From the NCBI RefSeq assembly GCF_965363235.1, contig NC_134839.1:77525410-77589409 (forward strand): a stretch of DNA of 64,000 bases, written 5' to 3'. The position numbers and the translations under genes were made by a program. This document shows, one piece after another, positions 46,600 through 58,540 of this stretch. Source of the stretch: Mytilus galloprovincialis (Eukaryota > Mollusca > Bivalvia > Mytilida > Mytilidae). Positions within the stretch are counted from its first letter, which is position 1. Each line of letters opens with the position of its first letter. The notes below the pieces were generated by a model that ran no database searches, was not told the origin of the DNA, and saw only the letters and a program-made list of their open reading frames with translations.

Positions 46600-46842
46600 C
46601 GGTAATTTTTGGTGTATGACAATAAAATGTACTTTCTTTAAGACGATAAAAACATCAACTGATTCTGATGCATGAAGTTTTTTTTTTCGAAATATGACGG
46701 TAATGATAATTATTTGAGACCTCTGACGAATCATCATTAGGATATTTGTGGTCGAATCACGATACAATTTTAACCAATTTGACCCCTATGATAGCCAAAA
46801 ATAACTGTTTGACACCTGACGCTAGAGGGCATTACTACCCTC
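46600..46842 (-). repeat. Diverged relative of the 15764-16069 TIR element
   Basis: GGTAATTTTTGGTGTATGAC, TTTGAGACCTCTGACGAATC and the end ATTACTACCCTC are shared with that element. The opposite end is not clear. Confidence 0.45.
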
Positions 46843-47367
46843 TTAGGGGATTTGTTTTTATTAACTTTAATATTGATTGATTGTTGGTTGCTTAAAGTCC
46901 AGTGGCATATAATGCATGAAAAATATCAAATAATATGGGGACTTCGTCCCCAATAACAGTAAAAAAATCAATCAAAAAAAAATCGGGGAAAATTTTCACG
47001 AAATTTTCATTGTACTAATGAACTCAAAATAGTTCAAATTTTTTGATGTCATGTTTTGAATTCCCACATCTGCGCAGAAATCTACAATGTACTTCCTTTT
47101 TCCGGTCTCGCTTGTATGAAACTTTGAGTAAAAAATATATTTATTAGTCTAGTATAAAATAGGAAGGAACGCAATACCAATTTCATTTTTACATGTAATA
47201 GTTCCTTGATATGAAAAAACGTTACCTGATGATAGCGTTTCTATAACGTCACAACTAAAATTCCTAACAACAGAACCCAAATCGGAAACGTTACGGTATT
47301 TCCGTTTCTTTTTTTAACAAATATTTAAGTTACAAAAAAAAATAATTCATACTGACTTCGTTCCCAT

Positions 47368-47414
47368 CTGAGACTACTATAACACATAGTATTATAGTGT
47401 TATAGTAGTCTCAG
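47368..47414. repeat. Perfect 18-bp stem hairpin
   Basis: CTGAGACTACTATAACAC (47368-47385) and its exact reverse complement (47397-47414) flank an 11-base AT loop. Confidence 0.9.
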
Positions 47415-47419
47415 TCCCC

Positions 47420-49200
47420 ATTTACAGGTAATGCCTGCCTCATATTAATGATCAAATAAAGTTAAGTCTGACTAAGAGGTTAACATACAGTATTTAAAGA
47501 GACAGGTAAAATATGTTAGTTATCTATTAAATATGTCAAGCTCGTCCTCTTTCACATTATATGTATATGGTTGTTTCATACATGTAAACATGAATAAATC
47601 GAAAGCGGAAGTGCCGAACAGCACAGTAAACAATACACATCCGCATTAAATATAAATCGCCTATTTACTCTTTCTTTAGTGAGAGATTCGTTTCAAAATA
47701 AATAACATTTGCTTTGAGTATATTTTTTTTTATATCAGTTGCATTGGAATGACTTTGAAAGCAGTGTTAAAATTTTAGAAGCGTAGTAATTTTTGAGAAA
47801 AGAGTGAACTTCCGACATTTTTGTTTACTTCCTGTGAAATTAGATAGCGCCAAATTTCATTAATTCTCTAATTGAAAGCTGTTAGGGTGCGACGTAAGTA
47901 TCAGTTGTGGTAAAGGAATGCATTTCACTACGTTAAGTAATGCTTAAATGGCCTTGTTAAAAATTAAAGGTAAAGTCGTGGCAGTGCCGGTCATTCGAGT
48001 GACTCATCGATCAGTCTGGACTTTTTTATTTAGTTTTTATTTTAAACCGGGCTTTGTTTTCGTTCGAGTTCAGGGGCTCATATCATTCATGTTGTGGACT
48101 GTAAAATGTGCTAGTCGTTTGCACACTTAAACACATACACTATTAAACCTCATACATCAATCACATGTGTCGTCATATTTTTTTCTCTGGTAGCAAAAAA
48201 TAAGACGTTAGCAGCCGGACAGCAAATCCCTGATTTGTCCGTTAAAAACCCGGATTTATTATTCGAGAATCAAGTGGAGATAATTTAAGAGAACGTCGTC
48301 AACAGATGTCGCTGCGTAGAAAAATAATTCCCCGCGGAAGACGACCCGGCAGGAAATCGTGAATTTGTTAAATTATAAGAAACTAAACGTATCACGAGCG
48401 GTATGCATGATATGATAATTTTAACAAGTATTTAAAAGATATGAGAAGTCAAATAATTTCATCGTTGAATCAGAAATTCAAGTCATTTATTTTCAGCCTT
48501 CGGAACCGCCATTTTTCAACATCGACTGTCATTGACAAATATTCAACTCTGGACGAATTGACACAAACCCGTTTTACTTAGGAAAAATAAATATGATAAG
48601 TTTATATTGATAAACTGGAGCATGGAGAACAGAACTGGGGTAGTCACATGACGTTACCCTTCGTTGTTTACACACGAGCACACAGCCGGGAAGCCAGTGA
48701 CGCAGGAGAGTTCCTCTAGACGTTTTTGATCACGTGATTTAGACGTAAACAAAATGACGTTTTTGATCTGCAAAATCGGGAATGAATTTTCCGTTTTTGC
48801 TCTTTATGTGTCGATGCTATGTTGGTATTCAAGCATCATAATGTTTACTTGGAACATTGTTTATCTCCGTTTTAAGCGATTCCGCTCAGAATTCACAATG
48901 TGACGTAAAAATGATGTCCTGACAAAAGTTGAATCAGTATTTTCCGGCGTTGACACCCTAGAAAATAGTAATTTATTCCCTTAAATCGTGATATGCTGGT
49001 CGTATTTCATTTATTTTCAGTAGAAAAATTATTACAGATTGTGTTTATGTTAATAAAAGAAGGATATTTGTTCAGGGATGAAAATGTGTCAGTTATCAAT
49101 GCCAGTCCTAAAGTCAGAATTTGACTCGAAGCGGTAGGAATCCCGGTCTTCGTAACACCTCTGGATTTTACCTAATACTCACGAGAAAAATACGTTTCCC
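47420..49200. other. CpG-richer intergenic stretch, possible promoter or first-exon region
   Basis: Around 48.2-48.9 kb CpG is clearly more frequent than elsewhere, with the E-box palindrome ATCACGTGAT (48729-48738) and several GACGT words. It lies 2-3 kb upstream of the UNG start, so it could hold the UNG promoter if there is a 5' UTR intron (a TTGATAG acceptor-like site precedes the ATG), or the promoter of an unseen gene. No coding exon is recognised. Confidence 0.35.
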
Positions 49201-52200
49201 TGATGATGCCCGAAATGAAAGAATATTATTCCTGTTTCTTAAATTTCTTTCAATATAATAATCTTCTATGGTGTTTTGTTACATATTTGGCACTGAACAG
49301 TTACTCAAAATTTAATTGGGACAACTGTTGATATTTATTTTTCCTTTTTAAGCAAGACATTAATAGGACACAACCAATTTTAAAAATTATAAGAATATTA
49401 TAATTTTTATTAATTCCATATTTTTAGTACAGGTACACAAATGTTTTGTTTATTGTTTGTTCTTTTATCAAATTCACTATCAGTTTCAACTATACCCAGG
49501 CTAAGAATTTGTACACATGCATATTGATTTTCCCACTCTCTGATATTCAAGTTCTGTGTTTTTGTGTTGTCATGTTGTATATATTACTTTTGTGTGTGTG
49601 TGGTGGGAGGGGGGCTGTGAAATTAATCTGTCATTTGAATATTGTTTTTCTTCTATGCTTGAATGTACAGCAATATTTGGTTAGTAAATAGAATTTTTTT
49701 TATGAAGATCTAGGAAATATCTTCTCAGGAACAACCTTTTTATTTAGGTTCTTTTTAATGTAAAAAATTTCCAACAGTTCACATTCTTTTCTGTGTCTCA
49801 GCCAAAATCAACCATTAAGTAGTCTTAAGAGCAAAGAATAGTAGGCAGTACCTTTAGAGCTACCATGTAAACAATTACTCATAAATCATGTCAGATTTTA
49901 CAAACAACATTGACGTTAATTATCTTGAATGTCATATAATATACTAGTCAACCAATAAAAACAGAAGCCAGTGAGTCTCTTGAAATTAAGTTTTGTACTG
50001 TCAAGTTATAGGCATCAATTGAATAATGTCTTGTATTATGATAAGATTTGCAAGAATTTGGTCTGTTATAGCTCATCATATGGTATGGGTTTTGCTTATT
50101 GTTGAAGGCAGTTCAGTGACCTTCCTTTTTTACCTTCTCATCCTTTGGTCTCTGGTGGATTTTTTTTCAATGGCAATCATACCACATTCACCTATATCTA
50201 TAATAATGATTGAAATGGTAAAAAGTTCTTCTTATGGTGGACCAAATATTTTTTTCTTCACAATTCCTTTAATTTCACCAAAAAAGACTTAATTACCAGA
50301 AATGTTTCTTTTATGGAACAAAAGTATTTCTAGGATACACAAACTATGGTTTATGATTAAAATATATCAAATACAGCAATAGTTCACATCCATTAATGAG
50401 CAGATTACAATTGATTTTTCCAATCTTAAGATATAGAAGCAGAAAAAAGCAGCCAATACATTTTTAAACCAATTTCAAAGTCTTAATATCTACCAGGTTG
50501 CTGAGATTAACTTCAATTGTCATATAAAGTTGGCGTGTACTCATTTTCTAACAACTGCTGGATATTTCTTAAAGATGCATGTATGTATTGATGCATACAC
50601 AAAAAGAAAACAAGAATGAGAATATATGATGAACAATTTATTGAACTACAAGAAAATTGTAAATTGAAACACATGGTACTATACACATCTTATACAACTT
50701 GCCACATTTCAGAAGATCACCTAAAAAGAGCCAAATATCTGTTGGACCAAATAAGAGGTTTATTATTTTTCAAATAAAACACAAAAAAGTTATGTTTGTC
50801 CTGTTTTAGTAAAATCTTTTTGAAAAAAAACATGAAGATCTGCCAGATCTGGTCACAAATACATGTACATGATGTATGAAAAGAAGATTATTACATCAAT
50901 AAATAATGAACTGGTAACATTCACAAAAAAAGACTGAATGACCAGCATTCCCAGTAGGTACTAAAGGTGCAATACCAACTTTCCCAAGACGGCACAAAAT
51001 GACCAGCATTCACAAATAGAGGTACTAAAGGTGCAATACCAACTTTCCCAAGACGATACAGAATGACCAGCATTCACAAATAAGACAACACAAAATATTA
51101 CCTGTATCATTAAAACATGAAATAAGATACCAAAGAATGACGTGTAATAAGCACATTTTTCTAGGTAAACACATGTTTGTGTTAACTATACTAAACATTC
51201 AATCTTTAAAAACTTCTCTCCTTTGAACTTTTCAAAGAATATCTTGTAATGTATTAAATTAAAAAAAAAATTAGCACATTTAAACCTCTTCAGATTTTTA
51301 TTAATTTAATTTTGTCTCTCATCAGAGGAAAATTATGATTTTCCAAGAATTTAAAATTTATTTTTTAAAAGTGGCAAATTACATAAACATATAGAGAAAA
51401 ATACTATGCAAGATATCATATATCTTATTTTTGATTAAAATGTTCATTCACTATCCATGGAAAGTCCTTCAAAGACAGCAAACCAATATCTCTATATTCC
51501 AATTCACTTACCTAAAATAAAAAAGAAAAAAGAACATTTTATAACTTTTTGCAAGGCAAGTATCAATATGCCCCTCTTATTATCATGTCATGCAGACAAA
51601 TATAATAAACGGCTTAGCTTTCATAACTTTTTCATTTTAAATCCAACAACACCATCAGTTTTTTTCTTCAGATTAGCTTGATAAAAGTTACAAGTTGTAA
51701 AATAGTAACTGATATACATATTTATAAACATACAATGATATTCAATTACAAGAAATTACAATTCAATCCTTATCAATAAAAAAATAATATATATTTACAA
51801 GGCCTTATTCTTTTAACAAGTAAGAAAACTTTCAGCTCTTTAGTCCATTCAAATCATATAAAAAGTAAATGTGTACTTCTAATCAATATTGTTAAAAGTT
51901 GCTAGTCAAATTATTTGTGAAATTGCATTAATCTCTGTACTGATTAACAAGATTAAGTCCACATTCAAATATATTTGAATGTTATATGTTGCTATTAATA
52001 GGCAATTGTATAATTAACATTGATGATATACTTTGCCGTGAAATTAAGCGATAACATATTTTGCTGTATTTTCAAACTCATGTATCTGTCCTTTCCATTT
52101 TTATATAATATACATACCTTTATTATCTGTACATCCAACATAAAATTTTCCCAATCAGTATTTTACAGATCTGAAACTTGTACAAAGCATAAAGCAAATT

Positions 52201-53100
52201 AGTGAAGATAATTGTTCTTGCTCATTTATGGTACAAACATAATACAGGAAAATATCTCTAAGTATCATGTAATAGATGATGCTATCTGAAAAAAAGACAT
52301 GAAAACATGTACATTATAAATCTAGAATTATACATAAACATTTGCTAATCTTCTTTGATGTCTAGTTAAAATAAACACCAAGAACAGCCATTCAGCAGTC
52401 CTAAAGAAATATAGTGATTATAATTAATGCAGTTATTTCCAATAGCTCAAATTTTAAGAGTTATCTCTCTTTGATAAAGATTTCAATAAATCAAGCCCCT
52501 AAATACCTGATATGCACAAAAAGATGAGGTTCAAAAGTAGAATTAACAATAACAAATTTGAACAGGGGAACTTGCAAATTAAGTGATAGGAATTTGAAAA
52601 CAAAACAATTGTTAAACAAGACCAAAATGACTAATGAATATTAATAAAATAAAAAAATATCAGTGAATATTATCAATTTTACATGAAAGTTATATACAAA
52701 AATGTATAAAAAACATAACTCTTCAATCCTAAACATTTATACACCACAAAGTTATCATATTATTTCATACAAATGCAGTTTATATAACTGAATCAAATAA
52801 TACTGACAATCAAGATTTCAAGACGTGCAAATTGTTTATCAAATTTTGGTTCAAGGCTTCTCCATTGAAACATTCTTTCAAAATAGAAGTGTTATTTTCA
52901 GTTAAAGCAGAGGTTGGGTATAGATTATTATGACAGAAAGCCAACAATGCAAATTTCCAGAACATCAAAAACTAAATATGCCAAACATTAAAAGAATACC
53001 TATTACAATATTTCAAGCTTGATTCCACTTTTCATCTGAAAGCACTGTGTCTGTGATAAACTGAACCAATTTGCCATTAAAAACATTCATGAAAGTATTT
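49200..53100. other. AT-rich spacer downstream of the giant ORF
   Basis: The recognised content is a dispersed repeat (50050-50200, GTTGAAGGCA...CATACCACATTC) and a 61-64 bp tandem repeat at 50937-51085 (TGACCAGCATTC...AAGGTGCAATACCAAC). The part next to 53.1 kb could be 3' UTR of the minus-strand giant gene. Confidence 0.45.
50937..51085 (+). repeat. 61-64 bp tandem repeat
   Basis: GACCAGCATTC recurs near 50940, 51001 and 51065, with GGTGCAATACCAACTTTCCC between. Confidence 0.85.
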
Positions 53101-53121
53101 TTGTCTGAAAAGGAATAAAAA

Positions 53122-56100
53122 TTAAATCTCTTCAGTACTGAAGAGCCAATAATCATCTGTTTGATCAAGTTGCTCTACTAATCCATCTAATTCAGGTTGT
53201 TCAACTTCAACTGGATCTTCAAACTCGTCTGTGTCATCTGAAATGACATCATCAAGGTCAATAGACATATCAAGTACTTGATCTCCATTATCTGGAACAT
53301 TAAAACAGTTTACACATTTACAACCTGGACCACAAAAACCATCACAGTTTTCATTTTGTGCCTTTCTACATTTACACCTATTTGTTTTGCATCCAGTCTT
53401 ACATCCACACCCTTTAGTATACCATTCTACAGTTTTCTCGACTTTCTGAAAATTTAAAACAGTGTCCCAAACAATTTCTAATCTATTATCAGTGATTTGC
53501 CATCCACATTTTGACAAATCAGATAGTGCATGGGTATTGCTGGTGCTCTGACTCCAATAATCAAACACCCAGCAACACCGCATCCAGTGTAGTTTGAGGG
53601 CTTCATGGTTTGGCATCATTTCCACTTCAGTGACCACTCTTTCCCACAGCTTTTCTCTGATAGCTGAAATAAAAGATATATGTTTTTCATGTAAGTCCCC
53701 CTCTGAAATAGAATCAAATAATGATTTAGGGGTAGAATAAGGCTGAAATGCAGCACGATGTTTACTAAAATAAACAGAACATATCAACCTGTAAAATGAA
53801 TAAAGGCCATTATGACCATGAACATCTGAAAAGCTTCCATTTCCTACAATGAAAGAGGCATGCTTTCTAAATACATCAAAAAATGTCTTCTTACCACAAC
53901 CTCTGAAATATGACACAAAATCACATCCACTATAGATAAAAAGTAACTGCATACATATCAAAACACTGTCAATTCCCTGCAAAAGCGAATCATTTAAAGT
54001 AATACACTTTACAAGTTTGTCCATGGAAAGAAATGAATTGTTGTATGGTGAATCTCTCAACTGCACATATACAGTTTTATTTAAATCAGATACAAGTGGC
54101 AAACCTATAAAAAATACATCAGTATCAGGGCTGTAGATTACGACTTGATCTGCTGTTGTTACTGATGCATGTAACCATACTCTAGTGTCTGCCTCTTCAT
54201 GATTGCCAGATGCCAAGTCATAATCTACCACCTGACCCTTTAATATGGAAATTGCTCTGTCTTTTCTGTCATCGTCAAATCCTCCAGCTGTAACAAAACA
54301 ACATTGGTTAGTAGAGAAATAAGTCAATGAAAGAGATAAAAAATATTCAGACAAAAAGTTAACCAAAAGTCGCTTTTGATGCCGAACTGCAATAAAATTT
54401 CTCCAGTTTGATAGCAATGGGGTGTCAGAGGAAATACATGTGCGTACCACTGGTTCCTGTACAACTGTATTCCTTCGAGTTCTTTCAATGTCTTTTGGGC
54501 TCACACCATTCCTATTTGGATCATCAAACAGTAAATGAACCTCATTTGCTGTATATTGATTAAAATACTTTATAATCCATCTATTAAAAAGAAAATCACC
54601 ATAATCACCAAAGGTCTGGTGTGAGGCAAGTGGACTGGTATTAATTATAAACATACCATCAATAATGACAGTAGTTTTACTTGATACTGGAGCCTTAGGA
54701 ACCTGTAATAAAAAAGCATCAGAATAAATATTTTTAAAGACATTAGCTGCAGTGGCTTTTTGACCCTTTTCTGGAATTCCTTCTGCATCGCACAAAGCAC
54801 GAGGTAACTGTAAAAACTGGTCTAAATCTTTGACTGCATTACCACTATGCTTTGAAAAAGCAATTTTTTTCCTTAAACAAGAAATCACTGTATTTTGATC
54901 TTTGATTTCTTTCTTTTGCTTGTGAATAGTTATTTTAATAGGGGCAAAAGTTTTTAAATTTCTTCTTTTTCTAGACGGAGGCTTTCCTGCTGTTTCATAA
55001 GTCCTAAATAAAAAGCATTTCAAATAGTTAGCCATGTCTTCCTCACCATACTTTCTGTAATTTATCAAACTGTCAGTTTGTTCATGATCAGTTTCAGTTC
55101 TAGTAAAAATATGGTGTAAATGTTCATTACAGTTTATGTCAAACAGAGATGATGTTTCTAAATTGGACATGTATTCACAAACTGTTTTTTCTGCATTTTT
55201 AACATAAGACATTGTACCTTCTCTCTGATATAAACCTTCTTCTCTTTCAAGTTGTAATTCTGATTTAAGGTTGTGCAATGTCTTTGCTCTGTGAGGTAAA
55301 TAAAAAGTGAGGTTAGCTAAAGAAGACTGGCTGAAAGAGTTAAGAGCATTTTTTGACTTTAAATTAATCTCCATTTCATGTGCTTCATCTAATGCTACAG
55401 AGTACAAATGTTTACCTGAAATTGAAACTGAGAAGCAGCCAGCTGTAAAATGTTGAATAACAGGTTCTGGAAAGGTGTGGAGATCAGCAAGATGATATGG
55501 TATTAGTCTCTGATAATTTTGCCTATCAAAAGCATGAAATAGACAAGTAATTTTTTTCAGCGAAACATTGCGCAAGTGCCAGTTTCTACTACGTATGGAG
55601 AAAAACAAACCAAGATAAGCCATAAAATCCAAATGTACAAAATTGTCCCAAAAGGCAAAGGTTTGGTTGACTGAGGAGTTCTCATGACGCCAAGTTTTAT
55701 ATTCTTCTAATAAATCATCTGTAAAAAAAGTAAAAATCTCCTTTTTTTTCTCACATACCTTCTCCCAAACATCAGTTTTACAAACCTCATCTTCTTCTTC
55801 ATCTAATGACATATCTGAAATAATATTTAGTATTAAATCTGAAATTTGAATATCATAAGGTGATTCACATGATTTGTATTCAAAAAAGGATTTCACCTGA
55901 TGTCTCATAACTGCTTCCCAAGCTTGTATAAAAAACCTATGAGTTACAGCAAACTTGCTACACTCAGTTAAAACTTTTAACGTAGCTCCATGATGATGTT
56001 TAGTAGCAAGTTGCCTTAATCCTGCATCAAAATAAATCTTTACAAATATGGGAAGGACATTTTTTAAAATATGCCAATCCCCAGGGTAGGCAAGTACCCA

Positions 56101-58440
56101 ATCCATTTGTTCCCCATATTCAGATTTCAGTTTGATCAAATGATCATAACTCTTTCCATCACCTACAACAATAACATAATTTGTTAACTGACCAACTTGA
56201 AATTTATCATATAAAATATTCAAAACCTTTAATACTGTATCTTTGCTATCTGCTGTTTCGTCCAATATGGCCACTGATGAAAAATCTGATTTTTCAGTGG
56301 ATTCAACTGGAATAGAGAAAAAGGTTTTAATACCTGGTAAAACAATATTTTCTTTTTTGAAAAAGTTTTTTGTAAACCCATACTTTGTAACACTTCTATA
56401 AAATTCATCCCATTCTGAAATCTCTGCCGCTGTTTCTTTTAAATCTGATGGTGACATGTCAGAAAACTTATTCTGCTTTTTTACTTGTGGTAATCCAAAT
56501 TTGTCTTCTGGATTAACAAGTTTCTGAATAATTCCTTTTTCCAGTTTACGGTCTCTGGAATTGGGAACTTCAGATATGTCATGTTCGATGCTGGTCTGAT
56601 TAACATGATTAAGATTAGAAATCAGATTGGAGTCATCAAACATATTAATTTTTTGACTGGGCTTTGGAATCACAGTCTGTATTGTGGTTCCATGAAAGCC
56701 ACTTCTATCTTTTCCAGCACATACTACAGAGTAAGCCTGGTTTTTATCAAGATTGTCAAATGAGGCTACAATAAAACTATCTGAAAAAATATACCTCTGT
56801 TTTTTTTCTAACTCTCTGCACCTGTTAGTGATGTACCTTCTAAGAGAGTCCTTAGATATACCAGCCCCTAATCTAGCATTAATAGAAAGAAATGTACTTG
56901 ATGAATTAGAAAACTTATCAGCTATGTCTGTACATAATAAATGCAAAGGTTGCACACACTGAGAATTCTGTAAATGAAAAATACAACTCAAAATGTACAA
57001 ACGTGGCATCATTCTGAAAATATTAAAAAGAGGTTCAGAATAATGCAAATTCCAATTAAACTGTGACTTCTTCAGTACTTTCTCTTCATTATCTGTAGAA
57101 CAAATTCTAAAAATAAAATTCCATAATATAGGGGGGATTTTCAAGATTTCATCTTTACAATTAAAATTGTCTATGTCAGGAAGTCCGTCCATCTTGATTT
57201 TATCTGAAACATATATTTTAACATAATTTTTTAAGATTTTTACAGCATCTTCTAGACTTTGCTCTTGTTTGTTTTTTCTATTTTCCTCTGATACAGTAGA
57301 AGCCAATTTTTCTGCTTGGATAATGCTTTCTTTTTTTAATCTTTTATTATCTTCAATGCATTTACAATTTTCAACAACAAGTGCGTGTAAACATCCAAAT
57401 ATATCAGTACCATTCCGGTAAATCATTCTCCCTAAATTTTTCTTTTTTGGCACATAATATGATAGGGCTCTGCCAAGGCACGACTTCAACATGGTAAATA
57501 ACCACTGTGGACGATGAAAAACCTTCTGCTCAACACATAAGCCTAATTTGTTTGCATTTTTATGTAAAATACATTTGTACTGTTCAAATAAATTTGGTAA
57601 AAGCAAGGCTTTTTCTTCTACAAAGGAATTTATTACAGATTCTAGGACAGACCTGAAAGAAAATAAATCTATATTTTCTGTTGTAACCTTTTCAGTGTCT
57701 ATAATTGTAAAATTTTCCAAACAACTGAATAAGTATTCAGTCGTTTTGGACAACTGGTCCTCTGCAGCATCTGATCTAGAAAAGGAATTAAAATTATTGT
57801 AACAATAAGGACAACAAATTAAATTTTCCAGATGCATATCAAAGTTAAAGTAACGAGTAAATAGCTCCCGTTTATCCTCACTGACAGTTTTAAATGAACC
57901 AGTGTTCTTTCCAGAAAATTTGTCACATACTATACATTGTACAACAGTTAGGTTAATACATTTGTTCAATTTATTATAATGGGAATGACAAAGATGAGAA
58001 AAAAAGGTATCACTGGTACTGTATTCTGGAAACTCTGTTTGGATAGAAACTGAAAAAGCTTTCTCAAAAACTGGAACATTGATTTCAGTATAATGGTGAA
58101 TATCTGAACTAGAACACCCTTCAGCATCTGCAAAATTGGATAAAAAACACTTATCAGTCTCAGTACATATTTTTTTAAATGGGGAAACCTCTGGTTCAGT
58201 GTGGGAATCATTCTGTATTCTGGAAAAAGCTTTTTTCAACTTACCCTCACATTTTCTGCATATGCAGTCTAAATCAGAAAGTTTATAACTTGAAGAAACA
58301 AAATGAGTAAAATCTGGCAAGTCACTCGCTTTCTGAATTAAATGAATATATCTATTTGATATATGATCATTATTACAATAGGCACATGGTCCTGGTCTTC
58401 TCTCTGGGTGCAGTTTACTACAACTGCTACGTCCAGACAT
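53122..58440 (-). CDS. Giant single-exon ORF: zinc-binding, RNase H-like?, FEN/XPG-like nuclease and CXC domain protein
   Basis: 1,772 residues from the chosen Met (58440, A at -3). An in-frame ATG at 58536 would add 32 hydrophobic residues, and CTATTTACAG in between could be an acceptor. Numbering below counts from 58536. Residues 51-96 hold CxxC and CxCxxC zinc-type cysteines, with more at about 204-245. A central region has ASFDNLDKNQ (594), VVGDGKSYDHL (793), PGDWHILKN (820), FSIRSRNWHLRN and ALDEAHE (1050). I know this motif set from large, repeated cnidarian and mollusc proteins (DUF6589-like); a transposase-like RNase H fold is only inferred. A basic stretch (KPPSRKRR) precedes a FEN/XPG-like domain: VIIDG (D1293), LLFDD (1338), HEEADTR (1447), SPDTD (1471), SGCDF then FRGCGKK (D1539). 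Residues 1710-1744 are a Tesmin/TSO1-type CXC domain (CGCKTGCKTNRCKC...CVNC). The acidic tail ends FSTEEI. The frame is intact and intronless. It may be a transposon-borne or domesticated gene. Confidence 0.85.
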   Translation of the reverse strand: MSGRSSCSKLHPERRPGPCAYCNNDHISNRYIHLIQKASDLPDFTHFVSSSYKLSDLDCICRKCEGKLKKAFSRIQNDSHTEPEVSPFKKICTETDKCFLSNFADAEGCSSSDIHHYTEINVPVFEKAFSVSIQTEFPEYSTSDTFFSHLCHSHYNKLNKCINLTVVQCIVCDKFSGKNTGSFKTVSEDKRELFTRYFNFDMHLENLICCPYCYNNFNSFSRSDAAEDQLSKTTEYLFSCLENFTIIDTEKVTTENIDLFSFRSVLESVINSFVEEKALLLPNLFEQYKCILHKNANKLGLCVEQKVFHRPQWLFTMLKSCLGRALSYYVPKKKNLGRMIYRNGTDIFGCLHALVVENCKCIEDNKRLKKESIIQAEKLASTVSEENRKNKQEQSLEDAVKILKNYVKIYVSDKIKMDGLPDIDNFNCKDEILKIPPILWNFIFRICSTDNEEKVLKKSQFNWNLHYSEPLFNIFRMMPRLYILSCIFHLQNSQCVQPLHLLCTDIADKFSNSSSTFLSINARLGAGISKDSLRRYITNRCRELEKKQRYIFSDSFIVASFDNLDKNQAYSVVCAGKDRSGFHGTTIQTVIPKPSQKINMFDDSNLISNLNHVNQTSIEHDISEVPNSRDRKLEKGIIQKLVNPEDKFGLPQVKKQNKFSDMSPSDLKETAAEISEWDEFYRSVTKYGFTKNFFKKENIVLPGIKTFFSIPVESTEKSDFSSVAILDETADSKDTVLKVLNILYDKFQVGQLTNYVIVVGDGKSYDHLIKLKSEYGEQMDWVLAYPGDWHILKNVLPIFVKIYFDAGLRQLATKHHHGATLKVLTECSKFAVTHRFFIQAWEAVMRHQVKSFFEYKSCESPYDIQISDLILNIISDMSLDEEEDEVCKTDVWEKVCEKKKEIFTFFTDDLLEEYKTWRHENSSVNQTFAFWDNFVHLDFMAYLGLFFSIRSRNWHLRNVSLKKITCLFHAFDRQNYQRLIPYHLADLHTFPEPVIQHFTAGCFSVSISGKHLYSVALDEAHEMEINLKSKNALNSFSQSSLANLTFYLPHRAKTLHNLKSELQLEREEGLYQREGTMSYVKNAEKTVCEYMSNLETSSLFDINCNEHLHHIFTRTETDHEQTDSLINYRKYGEEDMANYLKCFLFRTYETAGKPPSRKRRNLKTFAPIKITIHKQKKEIKDQNTVISCLRKKIAFSKHSGNAVKDLDQFLQLPRALCDAEGIPEKGQKATAANVFKNIYSDAFLLQVPKAPVSSKTTVIIDGMFIINTSPLASHQTFGDYGDFLFNRWIIKYFNQYTANEVHLLFDDPNRNGVSPKDIERTRRNTVVQEPVVRTCISSDTPLLSNWRNFIAVRHQKRLLVNFLSEYFLSLSLTYFSTNQCCFVTAGGFDDDRKDRAISILKGQVVDYDLASGNHEEADTRVWLHASVTTADQVVIYSPDTDVFFIGLPLVSDLNKTVYVQLRDSPYNNSFLSMDKLVKCITLNDSLLQGIDSVLICMQLLFIYSGCDFVSYFRGCGKKTFFDVFRKHASFIVGNGSFSDVHGHNGLYSFYRLICSVYFSKHRAAFQPYSTPKSLFDSISEGDLHEKHISFISAIREKLWERVVTEVEMMPNHEALKLHWMRCCWVFDYWSQSTSNTHALSDLSKCGWQITDNRLEIVWDTVLNFQKVEKTVEWYTKGCGCKTGCKTNRCKCRKAQNENCDGFCGPGCKCVNCFNVPDNGDQVLDMSIDLDDVISDDTDEFEDPVEVEQPELDGLVEQLDQTDDYWLFSTEEI

Positions 58441-58540
58441 GGTTATGGGTAAATGAAGATAGTCATAAAAACATAAATGCAACACAAAAAAACAGATGAA
58501 CAAATAAAAAGTATTCCTAACTGTAAATAGGATCATTTGT

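Noticed and set aside
47948..48130. 60-codon plus-strand ORF in the CpG-richer stretch
   Set aside because: No domain and no splice evidence; the length is within chance expectation.
58441..58536. Upstream in-frame ATG of the giant ORF (32 extra hydrophobic residues)
   Set aside because: It has a weaker start context, the extension looks like translated AT-rich UTR, and an acceptor-like CTATTTACAG lies between. It remains possible as a signal anchor.
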